Source: Chara braunii (Eukaryota; Streptophyta; Charophyceae; Charales; Characeae). From it: a DNA stretch of 64,000 nucleotides. The position numbers and the translations under genes were made by a program. Positions within the stretch are counted from its first letter, which is position 1, and each line of letters opens with the position of its first letter. The stretch is taken from NCBI GenBank assembly GCA_003427395.1, contig BFEA01000393.1, forward strand, positions 153,614-217,613, given 5' to 3'. Of this stretch, positions 23,014-33,620 are shown one piece after another. The notes under the pieces are model-generated. The model did not search any database and was not told the origin of the DNA. It saw nothing but the letters and a program-made list of their open reading frames with translations.

Positions 23014-24022
23014 GTGGTAGATGCACGAGCAAAGTTCCTCAACCATCTGCAAACAACAATCTCGCCGCCTCAGGCAGTGAGACTGGATGCTCCGCTGACT
23101 CACGAGGAGTTATGGGAAGTAGTAAGAACTATGGCCCCAAATAAAACCCCAGGGACGGACGGTCTTACCAGGGAATTTTGGTTCGAGTTCTGGCCAATCT
23201 TGAGCGAGGAATATTTGGCCTTTTTAGAGCAAGTGTGGCAAGTTGAAGGAATAGGTCAAGAGCCAGCAACAGGAATAGTAACGCTACTCTACAAGAAGGG
23301 GAGTCCGTCAGACATATGCAATTATAGGCCAATAACCCTTTTAACTCTTACGCACAAGATAGTAGCCAAGGCGTTAGCGAATCGCCTATCAGCCGTCACT
23401 GCGAGTTGTTTTCATATAGATCAAACAGGATTTATTCCGGGAAGGTTCATTCTCAATAACGTCATGACATTATCGGAGACAGTCTGTTATATCAGGGATA
23501 AGAGAATGAACGCAACAATATTGTTCTTCGACTTTGAAAAGGCGTATGATCAAGTTAGTTGGCCTTTTCTGCAGCAATATATGGAAAAGATGGGGGTGGG
23601 CCCGAACTTCAGTAAGTGGATAAAGGGTCCTCTATAACGATGCCCAGGGGCAGGTGCAGATTAATGGGTACCTTTCCCCGACTTACACGATGTCGAGATT
23701 GGTTAGACAAGGGGACCCCCTGGCTGCTCCCATTTTCCTGTTCATAATGGAAGCAGTAGCCTCATTCTTACATAAGGATCCATCAATACAGAGACTGATT
23801 GCACCACTGGATCAACAAGGACATATGATAGAACTACCCACTACAATCCTCTTTGCGGATGACTTAACAGTTCTTATAAGAGCATCCGACTCCTCGTTTC
23901 AGGCACTCACAAAGGCAATGGAGGCATTCCAACTTGCGTCGGAAATGAAGTTTAATTGGCAGAAAACAATGGGGTGGTGGTTGACAGAACAATTACCAAG
24001 AACACACACTTCCAACCGATAA
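23014..24022 (+). pseudogene. LINE D ORF2 reverse transcriptase domain
   Basis: Non-LTR RT. Frame 23014-23637 carries NKTPGTDGLTREFWFEFW, LLYKKGSPSDICNYRPITLL, FHIDQTGFIPGRFILNNVMT, LFFDFEKAYDQVSWPFL (first catalytic Asp) and MEKMGVGPNF. After a one-base shift at about 23630, frame 23654-24022 continues with SRLVRQGDPLAAPIFLFIME, then ILFADDLTVLIRASDSSF (catalytic FADD at about 23850) and ASEMKFNWQKTMGWW. All seven RT blocks are recognisable. Only frameshifts stop it from being functional. Confidence 0.9.
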
Positions 24023-24041
24023 TCTGGATGGCTTCCAGTGG

Positions 24042-25334
24042 TTGACAGCACAGACCCCTATCAGATACATGGGCATTAAAATAACGGAAGGAGGAATGCA
24101 TCACTCCATGGCAGCGGACCTAATGTCCAAAATTTTGGTAAAACTAGGGGCCTGGTCGGCTGTGTACACGTCAATATATGGAAGGGCACTGATACTTAAT
24201 GCTTCAATTTTCTCAATGCTTTGGCATGCTGGGTCCATCTCGTCTCCACCAAAAGCTTCGGCAGTTCTATTGAGAAGAAGAGCGGCCACGTACCTATGGA
24301 CGGCCAAAGGGAACAGTGACTGCTTCATTTCTAAAGTAGCATGGAAACATGTAACTAGACCCAAGCAGCAGGGGGGCCTAGGAATGATAGACCCGGATAC
24401 CCAACTTAAAGCGCTTCATACCAAATGGGTGGTCAAATTAATCTCTCAACGAAGGTTATCATGGACGCCACTGGTAATGGAGAGGATTCGACAAATGGTT
24501 AAGTACAAAACGCCAGGCAATATGTCAGGTCAGTTCTGGGTTATGTGTGGTAATTGGGCAAAGGTAGGCACCAGGGAAGGGACTAATACAGAACAAGAGG
24601 AGGTAGCTTGGAACTCTGCGTATTGGGTTCAACTCCTTAGGCTTTGGAAGGAGGTCTTCCCAGCAAGAGTCAGAGAACCGATCACAAGGGAGGAGGTTCT
24701 TAGGCAGCCATTATTTTGCAACGCAAATATTAAGGATGGACAGGGTAAACCACTGACGCTTTTGGTGACAGACACAAAGTGGGGAAGGTGGCTAGAGCAT
24801 GGGGTATGGCAGGTCAAACATCTCTGGGAAGAAGGTGAGAAGAGGTGGAAAACGGTCACGGAACTAAGGATGCAGCTGAAAGGATGTCACAAAGGATGCA
24901 GCTGAAAGGATGTCACAAATTACCAAAAAATCTAGAAATCGTTTTAGGAGCCATACCGCAAGCGTGGAAGCTTCGGCTGCAGGCCGAAACGCAATGGGGG
25001 TTGGGAGATTGGGCTACATGGGAAGACGATAAGGAACCCAAGGAGGTCGTCAGGCTTTGGGGGTCCGAGCCTTCTAGACCAGACTGGCTAATAACAGATA
25101 AATATCAAATACTCCAGCCATCCATCACCACGTCCCAACTGCATAATGCGACTAAAGCACTGATATTCATCCCGAAACAGTATTTGCGGAAAGTTAGGGT
25201 GGTGGAGACAGAGATATTTACGGTATACAATCCGGTAGTGCCAATTGAGGAACTGGAAGTGGATCCAGCGGAATGGGCATGGAACATCAGAAGTGGTCAT
25301 GCAGGAACATCAAGGAGAGTAAATATCTTAGCAG
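24042..25334 (+). pseudogene. LINE D ORF2 connection region
   Basis: Frame 24042-24905 continues ORF2 (IRYMGIKITEGGMHHSMAAD, ILNASIFSMLWHAGSI, FISKVAWKHVTRPKQQGGLG, WGRWLEHGVWQVKHLW). A 26-bp tandem duplication at 24871-24922 shifts the frame, and 24845-25525 carries on with KNLEIVLGAIPQAWKLRL, LEVDPAEWAWNIRSG and RRVNIL. The homologous order ends at about 25334 where the inverted segment begins. Confidence 0.88.
24871..24922. repeat. 26-bp tandem duplication causing a frameshift in LINE D
   Basis: AAGGATGCAGCTGAAAGGAT plus GTCACA occurs twice in succession. Its length is not a multiple of three, so the downstream frame moves. Confidence 0.95.
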
Positions 25335-25735
25335 CAAAAAAATATTTGAGTCTGGGAAAGCAATCTCTGTTACTTGGCCCCAGATACCCCTGGCCACTTC
25401 CCAGATCGCAGTTGCCTCCTCACATTCTAGTAGGCAATGCTGCATTGTTTTTGATATTCCTTCCTGACATACCTTGCATAACTCTTTATCCCCACTTCTC
25501 TGCGTCTGGCTTCTTCGTTGATTAAGCCAAACGTTAATTGGGAGTGCCACGTGAGCTATTAGCCATTGCATGCTCCTGATCGGGCCCAGCCGTTTCGCCC
25601 CTATGTTTGCCCAAGGAATGTATGTCAGTTGTCTTGTGGCGACCCCTACCCTCTTTTTCCATCTCTTGAGCAGCGTCGGTGCCACGGAGTAAGATCGGCT
25701 TCCCAAGCAACGGCAACCTTTTCAGAAACATATGT
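25335..25735 (-). pseudogene. Inverted segment of LINE D ORF2 with zinc-binding motif
   Basis: Read on the minus strand, 25706 to 25340 gives SYSVAPTLLKRWKKRVGVAT, IRSMQWLIAHVALPINVWLN, CKVCQEGISKTMQHCLLEC (zf-RVT, CX2CX9HX4C) and IWEVARGIWGQVTEIAFPDS. This is exactly the part of ORF2 missing from the plus strand between RRVNIL (25330) and QMVRQYALWTIWKRR (25738). LINE E carries the same sequence uninverted at 42600-43000. The segment therefore turned around in place. Confidence 0.9.
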
Positions 25736-25860
25736 TCCAGATGGTACGACAATACGCCCTCTGGACTATTTGGAAGCGTCGAGCCAAGTCACAATTGAGG
25801 GTACAACAATGCATAGGCAAGAGGCTAGGGTCATTTTCCTAACCCTCACTTAAACGCATC
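25736..25860 (+). pseudogene. LINE D ORF2 C-terminal end
   Basis: QMVRQYALWTIWKRRAKSQL at about 25738-25797 matches QLLRQYTLWTIWKRRCQQVI of LINE E. The frame then decays into the 3' UTR. Confidence 0.75.
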
Positions 25861-26089
25861 TCAAGGCCCAATGGAAAGTAGTGAGGAACCAAGTACGTCA
25901 GCAGCCAGAGCAAGAGGAAGAAATCATGAAACGCTTCAAGCAAAATGTACTAGGTAACGAAGCAGTAGCAACTGTCCAGGGAGCACATTTGGTGTTCAAA
26001 TGGAGAGGGGGGTGAAAGGGATGAGGGGATAAGAGGCATCTGCTCAGGATTGGGAAGATTTTGGGTGAGGAAGTGTGGTCGATGGAGAA

Positions 26090-26460
26090 CAGTGCGGAAC
26101 AGGGAGGGTTTAGGTTTCAAGAGTAGCAAATGGCGAAAAACAGGGAGGGCTTATGGTCAAGGGTTGCAGTCAGTTGGGGAAGATTCAGGATGACGGAAGA
26201 GTGTAATTATAAGGGGAGGGTGGGTAATTCTAAGCAAGCAGAGGGCAAAAAAGGAACCGGACTGATGTAATGAGGGAACAAGGAGGGTTTAGGGTTTATG
26301 GGTTGTAGCTGGCGAAAAACAGTCCAGGTACAGTGAGGGTTTAAGGTTTAAGGGTAGTAGTAGCCGGCAGAAAACAGCTCGGGTACAAGGAGGGTTTAGG
26401 GTTTAAGGGTGGTAGTCGGCGGAAAAACAGGGAGGGTTTACAGTTTAAGGGTTGCAGTCA
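26090..26460 (+). repeat. Telomere-like GGGTTTAGGGTTTAAGGGT repeats in LINE D 3' UTR
   Basis: Five or six imperfect copies of a unit of about 60-70 bp, each with AGGGTTTAGGGTTTAAGGGT-like sequence, then GTAGT, a GGCGGAAAACAG-like block and GGGA or GGTAC. TTTAGGG is the plant telomere unit. LINE E has the same kind of repeat at 43590-43745. Confidence 0.8.
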
Positions 26461-26799
26461 GTTCGGAAAGAATCGAGATGAGAGAGGACAAGGGATGGAG
26501 TAATTCAAGGTAAGTAGGGTGTAAGAGACCAGATAGGTAATATATGGGGTCAGGGTAGCATAGGGAGAAGCAGCTAAGTGATTATCTTGGTATTCACGAG
26601 CCATATGGCAGGTCGATTTATTCGGCCTAAGAGGAAAAGGCTTAGCAGGGCAAGATGACTGTAGGATAGACGAAGTAGGATAAGGATAGTATAGGCAGGG
26701 GGGAGGGGTGGTACATCCTTCCTCACAGAAGTAATCAATGCTGCCTACTCGGGCCTCCCATCCATAATGGGGAGGAGCGTGCGTCTGTTTTTATGTACT

Positions 26800-26975
26800 C
26801 CAATTTGACTTGCCGGGGGAATAGGAACCGGACTGTTGCTCCCGAGAATGGTAGGAGCCAGAACCAAGAGGTTCTGCTTAAAACAAAAAAAAACAAAAAA
26901 CAAAAAAGGGAACCGAACTGATGCTCCCCAGAATGGATATAGAGCCAGGGCCATAAGCCAGGTTTGGAAAAAAAG
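26800..26975 (+). promoter_or_regulatory. Two consecutive LINE 3' tails with hairpins
   Basis: The first tail (26805-26906) ends in AGAACCAAGAGGTTCT and A-rich sequence. A second, GGAACCGAACTGATGCTCCC to AGGGCCATAAGCCAGGTTT, follows at 26908-26966 with its own A-rich tail to about 26987. The second tail has no body attached. Confidence 0.75.
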
Positions 26976-26989
26976 AAAAGAAAAGAATG

Positions 26990-28159
26990 AAGAATGGAAG
27001 AAGAAGAAGAAGAAGATGGACACAAGCTGGAACTAATGTCACTCCTCCGGGAGTCCTCCCTCATATCGCCACTGCCTCTCCCGTCCATCATCTGCCCCAA
27101 CATCTGATTATTATTTTAATAGATAATAACAATAACAATGAATGAATGAACAGAATCAGTGTCCAAATCTCCTCCTTACTGCCGGCCACTCAAGAAGTCC
27201 AGCATAGCCATCCTACACCTTCTTCTACTTCTAGGTCGAGCTGACGGCTATGGCGGACCATTGTAGCCCAACCCTGATGTTCAAAGGACCCACTAGGGGC
27301 CTTCCAGGTGCAGCGCCAACCAAGAAGATGAAGATGCAATCCACCATAGCCAAGGGAGGCTTACTTATTCACTCTCCTCCGTCTTATTCTTCTTCCTCCT
27401 CCTTTGTTCTTCCTCCATCCTTCATCCTCCTCACTTCTCCACCATAGCCATGTCTTCCTCGATCTCCGCCTTGGTCTCCTCCACCATAGCCGAGGGGTGA
27501 GCCAAGTTCTGCCTTCTTCCTCCACCCAGCGCCTCACCAGGCTGGTGAGCACTCCAGCAGCCTCACGGCTAGCTCTTGGAAGAACGAACCGAAGGGACCT
27601 CTACTGCTCTTGGCACCGAATGATGTTCTCTTTTCCTACCAGTGACTCCTGGCCGAATTTCACTGTAGCTTGGCCTTCTTAGTGCCCTGGACCTGCTGGA
27701 AGTTCCTGCCTTTTGGTGGGAACATTATTGCAGCCTGCAGCTGCCCCCCAGGGCCTGAATCTACCCTAGTACCTGTCTAGGTACAGGCCCTGGACCTTTT
27801 TAACATTTTGGAAGTTACTGGATTTTTCCCCTAAGCCTACTGGGCCTACCTGACGTACTTGGACCTACGCGAGTCAGGGAAAGGCCTACAGAGTCCCTAT
27901 CACATTCTACAACTGGCCCCAGCCGTCCGGAGCTCCTGGTAAGTTCGTCTGCTGCCAAATTTCGGGTATGTTCCTGTGTCTATTTCCATTACCAATCTAC
28001 CCCAGCTCGAGATACGGAAACACAGCATCGAAAACAGAGTAGCGCAAGGACACAGACTTGGACTCAGGCAAGCACAAGGCTCATGCACGTTAGTGATAGC
28101 TGTTACATGCTGCGTCTGCACAAGGGCCCCACTTGAGGGGCCCAACGGTTGCCAAAGGG
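26990..28159. other. Non-coding, CT-rich and GC-rich sequence
   Basis: GAAGAAGAAG run (26998-27014), repeated CCACCATAGCC motifs (27340-27490), and from 27750 repeats of TACCTG/CAGGTA and GGGCCTG. No gene supported. Confidence 0.5.
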
Positions 28160-28274
28160 CCCCTAGGCCGTGCGCCATCCAGCACGCACCCTGGAGGCCC
28201 ACGACGGCCCTTTTTTTGGCCGCAGGTACCGGCATTTGTCTGTTGGGACGTCGTTTCGGACTGCAGGTCCAGAC
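28160..28274. repeat. Source copy of a 115-bp assembly duplication
   Basis: Identical to 28863-28977, which sits between two adapter junctions. This copy is in continuous sequence and is taken as the genuine one. Confidence 0.9.
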
Positions 28275-28794
28275 GTCGTTTCAGACTGCAGGTCCCAAGG
28301 CGATGCCTTGGGCCAGGTACACAGGGACGAGGCCACTTTCAGGCCAGGCGTGTTTTGGCACCTCGCTGCATCAGCAGCGCAGTCTGGATACCCGGTAGGG
28401 GCCCAGACCAAGTAGGCCGTTTGAGGCCAGAACCTGAGGCGCGCCCAGCAGGCCCAGCGCTACTTATAGGTGGGCTGAGGCTGAGTAGCTCAGTTCTGGA
28501 GCGACACACTGCTGACTGAGCACTGCGCTGTGGAGTTGGAGGCTGAACACCGGATGGCAGAGGGGTGGAGGCCATACCTGCGTGAAGGGACTTACCTGGC
28601 GCCATAGCTGGGACTGCGACCTGCACATGACGACAACAAGACGGCGGTCGGCTCGGCGGTAGCACCTTCAGGTGAGACAGCGAGGAAGGCGGCATCTTCT
28701 TCTCCTTCGCCGGTCTCCTTCTCGTCTCCCTCCTTCCTCTTTCTCTTCCTCCTCCTTCCTTTCTTCTTCTTCTTCTTCTTTTTCATCAGATACG

Positions 28795-28820
28795 AGAGAG
28801 AGAGAGAGAGAGAGAGAGAT
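28795..28820. repeat. (GA)n microsatellite
   Basis: GA run immediately before the first adapter scar. Confidence 0.95.
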
Positions 28821-28824
28821 AGAC

Positions 28825-28862
28825 CTGTCTCTTATACACATCTAGATGTGTATAAGAGACAG
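28825..28862. other. Nextera mate-pair junction adapter (artefact)
   Basis: The 19-bp Tn5 mosaic end CTGTCTCTTATACACATCT is followed directly by its reverse complement. That 38-bp palindrome is the circularisation junction of Nextera mate-pair libraries, not genome sequence. Confidence 0.97.
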
Positions 28863-28977
28863 CCCCTAGGCCGTGCGCCATCCAGCACGCACCCTGGAGG
28901 CCCACGACGGCCCTTTTTTTGGCCGCAGGTACCGGCATTTGTCTGTTGGGACGTCGTTTCGGACTGCAGGTCCAGAC
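28863..28977. repeat. Artefactual 115-bp copy between two adapters
   Basis: Exact repeat of 28160-28274, bordered on both sides by adapter junctions; one mate-pair read piece built into the contig. Confidence 0.93.
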
Positions 28978-29015
28978 CTGTCTCTTATACACATCTAGAT
29001 GTGTATAAGAGACAG
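28978..29015. other. Nextera mate-pair junction adapter (artefact)
   Basis: Same 38-bp double mosaic end as at 28825. Confidence 0.97.
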
Positions 29016-29888
29016 ACATTGCATTGTCCACTGTGCCCACGATCTGATCCGACATTTTTTTTTTTGTGGCAGACATTGATTGGACATTCGGCAGGGGACT
29101 ATTTTTGGACTTCGCTATTGCGATCTTGGTCTTCTCCCTTGCCTCCATCTTCGTCTGTCCTCTCCCCCCATCTCTCATCTGTGATATCTTCCCATGTGTG
29201 TGTATAAAGGAGGGACCTTTCTTCTATGTGTGTGGTCCCTCCTCCTCCTCTCACATGTGTGATGTATGATGGGATGTCGCGTCAGTCCCGGTCAGATCAG
29301 GACTTATCTTCGAGTCTTCCGCTGCGCTACTATGTGCCATTTTGTATGTATCAGGATGTGAATTGCCTGTTGATGTTCCACTGACATTGCATTGTCCATT
29401 CAGTCATTTTCATCACATTGCGGATCCTTGGCTCTATAGACATTGCCCAACTGGGCATGTATCACAGGTCACACACGAACTCAGAAAACACAGCGAATCA
29501 CAGCAGAAGATGGAAATCTCAGCAAATCAACCCAGCAAGCAGCAGATTTCATAGTCTGCAAATTTTGCAGGTTATTACAAAGCACCAGTTCCTCTGTTTC
29601 TTGTTTTTATCTTTTGATGGGGTAGGGGTGGGGTTGGTAGGGAGGGTCATTGGGCCTCATAAAGTTCTTCAAATAGAAAACAGCAAAGGATACCCCTAAT
29701 CCCAGTAGTGACAACCTTTCGCGAAGTCAAAAGCCTGCATCACAAACAACCAAACAGAGAACCATTTGAACGCTGTTGCTCTGCCAACTATGTTACATAG
29801 ACAAACTATCATTCAGTGTTCACATCCCATACATTGTGAATGTGATTTTGATAAGAACCAGAATTGTGGGTGTCCTTGGCTAGATTCC
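29016..29888. other. Non-coding sequence
   Basis: No gene or clear repeat boundary. Contains ACATTGCATTGTCCA twice (about 29015 and 29383), a sign of a diverged duplication. Confidence 0.4.
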
Positions 29889-29889
29889 A

Positions 29890-30000
29890 CTGCAGTCTTC
29901 ACCCGAATACAACATACGGCCATTATAGCTGTATTTGGGGCACCTTTGAGTCTAGGTACAGCAAGAACGACCGTATGTTGTATTCGGATGAAGACAGAAG
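29890..30000. mobile_element. 111-bp palindromic MITE, copy 1
   Basis: CTGCAGTCTTCACCCGAATA at the left is the inverse of TATTCGGATGAAGACAGAAG at the right, with ACATACGG / CCGTATGT also paired. It belongs with two other copies of the same 111-bp length at 45560 and 49094. Confidence 0.8.
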
Positions 30001-31174
30001 GTTGTTTTTCAAAAGACAGGAAGAATAAGAGTTGTGGGCGTGCTTGGCTAGGTTCTAGGTTCATGGTGACGAGAATAGTGGCAAGCTTCTAATTAACAGG
30101 GTCATGGGACCCATCTCCAGGTACTGTGTTTCTTCAACTTTATGGCTATTTTTCGGGATGCTCAAGCTAGTTTCCAGAAGGTGCAGCTCCTCATCAATGA
30201 ACTGGGGCACGTTGCACTCCTGCTGCACTCATCCCACTCTTTCCTGTGATAAGCCAAGCTTCGTACCTCGCAGCTTCACGTACCCTTCGGTCTAAGTAAG
30301 CCCCGAAGTACGGATCTTGACTAAGTACAGGATACGGAGTCTGTTTTCGAATTTTTGCGGGCATGCATCTTACGAGTTTGCCCCTGTCCTTGTTCAAATT
30401 AGTCTCGCGCGGCCGATTAGCGACCGCACAGGGATTTTCAAGAAACAGTTATGAGTTTTGGTTAACAGCATTTTCAATTCTTCGTTGCATCAGCGTGCGC
30501 ACAGCCATTTTTGAATTCTGGCTTGCCACGCAAGCTCGCTTCCCGCCTTGTGCACACATCCCAACTTCCCTTCTTGCTGTCCTTCGTCTCCGCGCACCCC
30601 TTCGTATCCCTCCAAACCCTTCTTTCGATCCCCTCCTTGTTCCTCGGTGCGATTGATTGGTTGACAGTTGAGAGGGTCAGATCAAGCTGTAACAGCGAAC
30701 TTACGCGCGCGGCTTGAACGACCACTCCAAGTGTCGCATACCGTAACGGTACAGACCAGAACAAGAACCGACCTCTCTCACATAGTACAAGATAGCGCAG
30801 CGGAAGGCTAATATACCAATGATCCGAAAAATCAATGTTGAAATGCAGACCAAACATACATCATCATCATTCCATGGTGTGAAGGGGCCTGGGGCTCACA
30901 CAGGAAGAATGCGCCAGTCCCCAACCATACACAGACGAAGAGGAGGGGGGTTAGACGAAGAAGAGGGAAAGATGGGAATGTCGTCAACACCAAGTCTTCG
31001 GTACAGGTCCCAAATAATCTCTCGTCCAATGTCTCAATCCCAATGTCGAGTCTGAATCCAAATGTCGTCAAGTCCCAAAGTCACCAATCTCTCTCTCTCT
31101 CGTACTCTGCAGATACTGAGAAGTTAGGTAGCGAGAGGGTGAGGGAGAGATGGTGAACTTAGAAGAGGAAGAAG

Positions 31175-31237
<63 letters not shown>

Positions 31238-32750
31238 CCGGTACTAACCTATGAAGGTGGCGCCTTATTGCAGGTACATCGAAGACGAAGATGGAGCTAT
31301 GGCGCCACAGGTAAGTCTCCTTGGCCTCCGCCAACCATCTCTCTGTGTCCAACGCTACTCTAGCTCCTAATAGCACCCAGCGCTGAAGACTACTGCTAAC
31401 GCTACTACTACTACTGCAGTGCTCCTCCAGAGTGCTGCTGCCGAATCCAGAAGACTGCCTCCTGCCTCCTGCACGTGAAGTGCCTGGGAAGTCCCTATGA
31501 ACTGCCTCCTGACTACCTGCAGCCTGTAGGGCGGGCCAGTCTTATATAGTGCTGGCCCGTCCAGGAGGCTGCTCTTGCCAATGCCAAAACGTGCCAGACC
31601 CTGGCGTTGAAGTTCAAACAAAGGTTGTCTTGAAAACAGGCCCAAAATGGCCTGTGCTAAAACCCTGGTCTGGTGCCTAAGTTTCAGGGCAGGTCGATCT
31701 TTTGAGGGCCTGAAAATGGCCCTCCGTTTCAGGCTGAAAAGACTCAGGGCCTGGAGGGCCCTTTTTTGGCTGAAACAACGCAGGGCCTGTAGGCCCTTGT
31801 TTTCAGGCTTTCAGGCTGAAACGACACTGGTCGGGCCCTGCAGGCCAGTGTGGCTGCGCAGTATGCCACACCAAGTGAGCGAAAATTGCAATCGTTCCGC
31901 CCTCTTACCTTCTGGAACCTTCTTCCTTCTCTCCTCCTCATCTACGCCCTCGCTACCTGCACTACACGCTGGTGCCCCGCCGCCTTCCACACTATAAATT
32001 TGTGCAGCCCCTTCCTCTCACCCTCTTTGATCTCGGCTGCAATGCTATGAGAGCTATGTGCAAAAAGACCAATGCGCAGAACAGGCTCGACGTGCCCAAG
32101 GAACGGGCGGAGTGACAATGTGGGGTGGAATCGCAGTACACTTGGGGGTAAGGCAGTCAGAGGGACTGAGCGGTGGTGGAGACGGGAAGGGATCCAGCAG
32201 CAAGGCCCTTGGGCTATGTTTGGCTTGCTTTCGGTTGGGTTGGTGGCTGTGCACTCAGAGTGCCAACATTGTTGTAATTTTGAATAGTGAGTGAGGGACT
32301 CACTTCTTCTCCATTGCTGTTTTGTCCATTGGTTGTGCGCACTAAAGACTAAGTGTGGATACTCAGTCGTGTGCATGGCTTTGGTCATGAGTGTCTATGG
32401 ATGCTGAATGCTTTGCTATCAGGAATTCTATGGATGTATTGATGTAAAAAGACTGGGGAATGGTTCTTGTTGTCTTTGCGCACATGGGTGTGGTCCTTGG
32501 GGTCACTGAGTCTTAGATCTGCTTGCATGCATGAGTGTGCTGATGCTCTCTGATCCCTGCCTAATTGTTGACCCCGTGCCTCGTGCACATGTGAGATCAT
32601 CGTCCACCTTCTTCTCTTCGCTCTTGCGCGCAAGCACTGCCGCGTGCCAATTTCTCAGTTCACCCGGGCGGGCCAAGCAACCAGCAACATCGAGCGGGCC
32701 TAGCGACTACGAATATCGGTGGGTGGACTTCTTTTCTTCTTCTTCTTTTT
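30001..32750. other. Non-coding sequence with (CT)n and GGGCCTG-rich block
   Basis: A (CT)n tract lies at 31180-31233. From 31640 to 31860 TTTCAGG, GGCCTG and AGGCCC recur in both orientations, like the subterminal zones of the DNA elements, but no end pair was found. No convincing coding frame. Confidence 0.45.
31180..31233. repeat. (CT)n microsatellite
   Basis: About 27 CT units. Confidence 0.95.
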
Positions 32751-33620
32751 TTTATAAATAAAACAGAACCTTAGGGTTCTGGCTCCTTTTCCATTCTGGG
32801 GAGCATCAGTCCGGTTTCTATTCCACCGGCAAGTCTGAAAGGAATACAATAATCACTCACTCACGCCCCTCCCCCTTAAGATGTGGAGGTCCGAAGGACA
32901 GCATTCATTACTTCCCGCAGGAAGGATATACCACCCTTCACCCCTGCCTAAGTTATCCTGTACTATTGGGAATCTTCTCTTGACCTATGTTTGGTGCTAA
33001 AACCCTTAAAGCCTCTCTCGATAGCACTTTGTCTGTCATCTGTTCCCATCTATAGTTTCTCCCCTATATCTATCCTTTTTCCTTTTTCACTTCACTTTTG
33101 CCTACATTAGCCTGTAGAGGCTGGTTGCTATTGTTGAAAACTGTCCTGGTAGCTCTATCTATAATGCCTACACCGTAGTTTTCTTGGGTCCAAACCTGCC
33201 TGTTCCTCTCAGTACTTTGACTGTCGGATTTTCTTCCCTTTGCTGGAACTGCCAGTTTGGAATTTTGTCATGGGATGCCTCAACCATAGTCTCCTGGCTT
33301 CTGCTGAAACCCTGCTGACGGTCGTGTTTTTAATTAACTTTCCTCTCTCTTTCGGGAGATTTGACACTACCTATACTAAGTCTTTCGGTTTTGGTAATCC
33401 TTGGTCTGTATACGTAGTTAAACCCTTAACCCTGGCTCTCCTTTTGTGTCTTTGTATACTGGGACCTGAAGTCAAGACGTTTGTTACCTGGTAACTTAGC
33501 TGGAAACCTTTACCCTATCTACGCTTTCTGGGGTTCTCCGCTACTGTGTGTTTCTACTCTTTGGCTTAGTTAACTCCCTGGTCTGTGTTCTACCGGGTCA
33601 GTTCTTTTAGTATGCTTCTC

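Larger units (their letters stand above)
19336..26885 (+). mobile_element. LINE D, most complete L1-clade element
   Basis: Begins inside ORF1 (19346), so it is 5'-truncated, and runs through ORF1, endonuclease, RT, connection and C-terminal domains into a roughly 950-bp 3' UTR. It ends with CTTGCCGGGGGAATAGGAAC, CGGACTGTTGCTCCCGAGAA, an AGAACCAAGAGGTTCT hairpin and A-rich tail at 26860-26906. All endonuclease and RT catalytic blocks are present although several frameshifts separate them. A segment of about 400 bp near the end of ORF2 is inverted. Confidence 0.9.

Noticed and set aside
26090-26460. Interstitial telomere
   Set aside because: Units are degenerate, about 60-70 bp long, and lie in the 3' UTR of a LINE; the same repeats recur in LINE E.
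28825-28862. Tn5/IS50 end suggesting a bacterial transposon
   Set aside because: Back-to-back 19-bp mosaic ends with nothing between them are the Nextera mate-pair adapter, not an insertion sequence.
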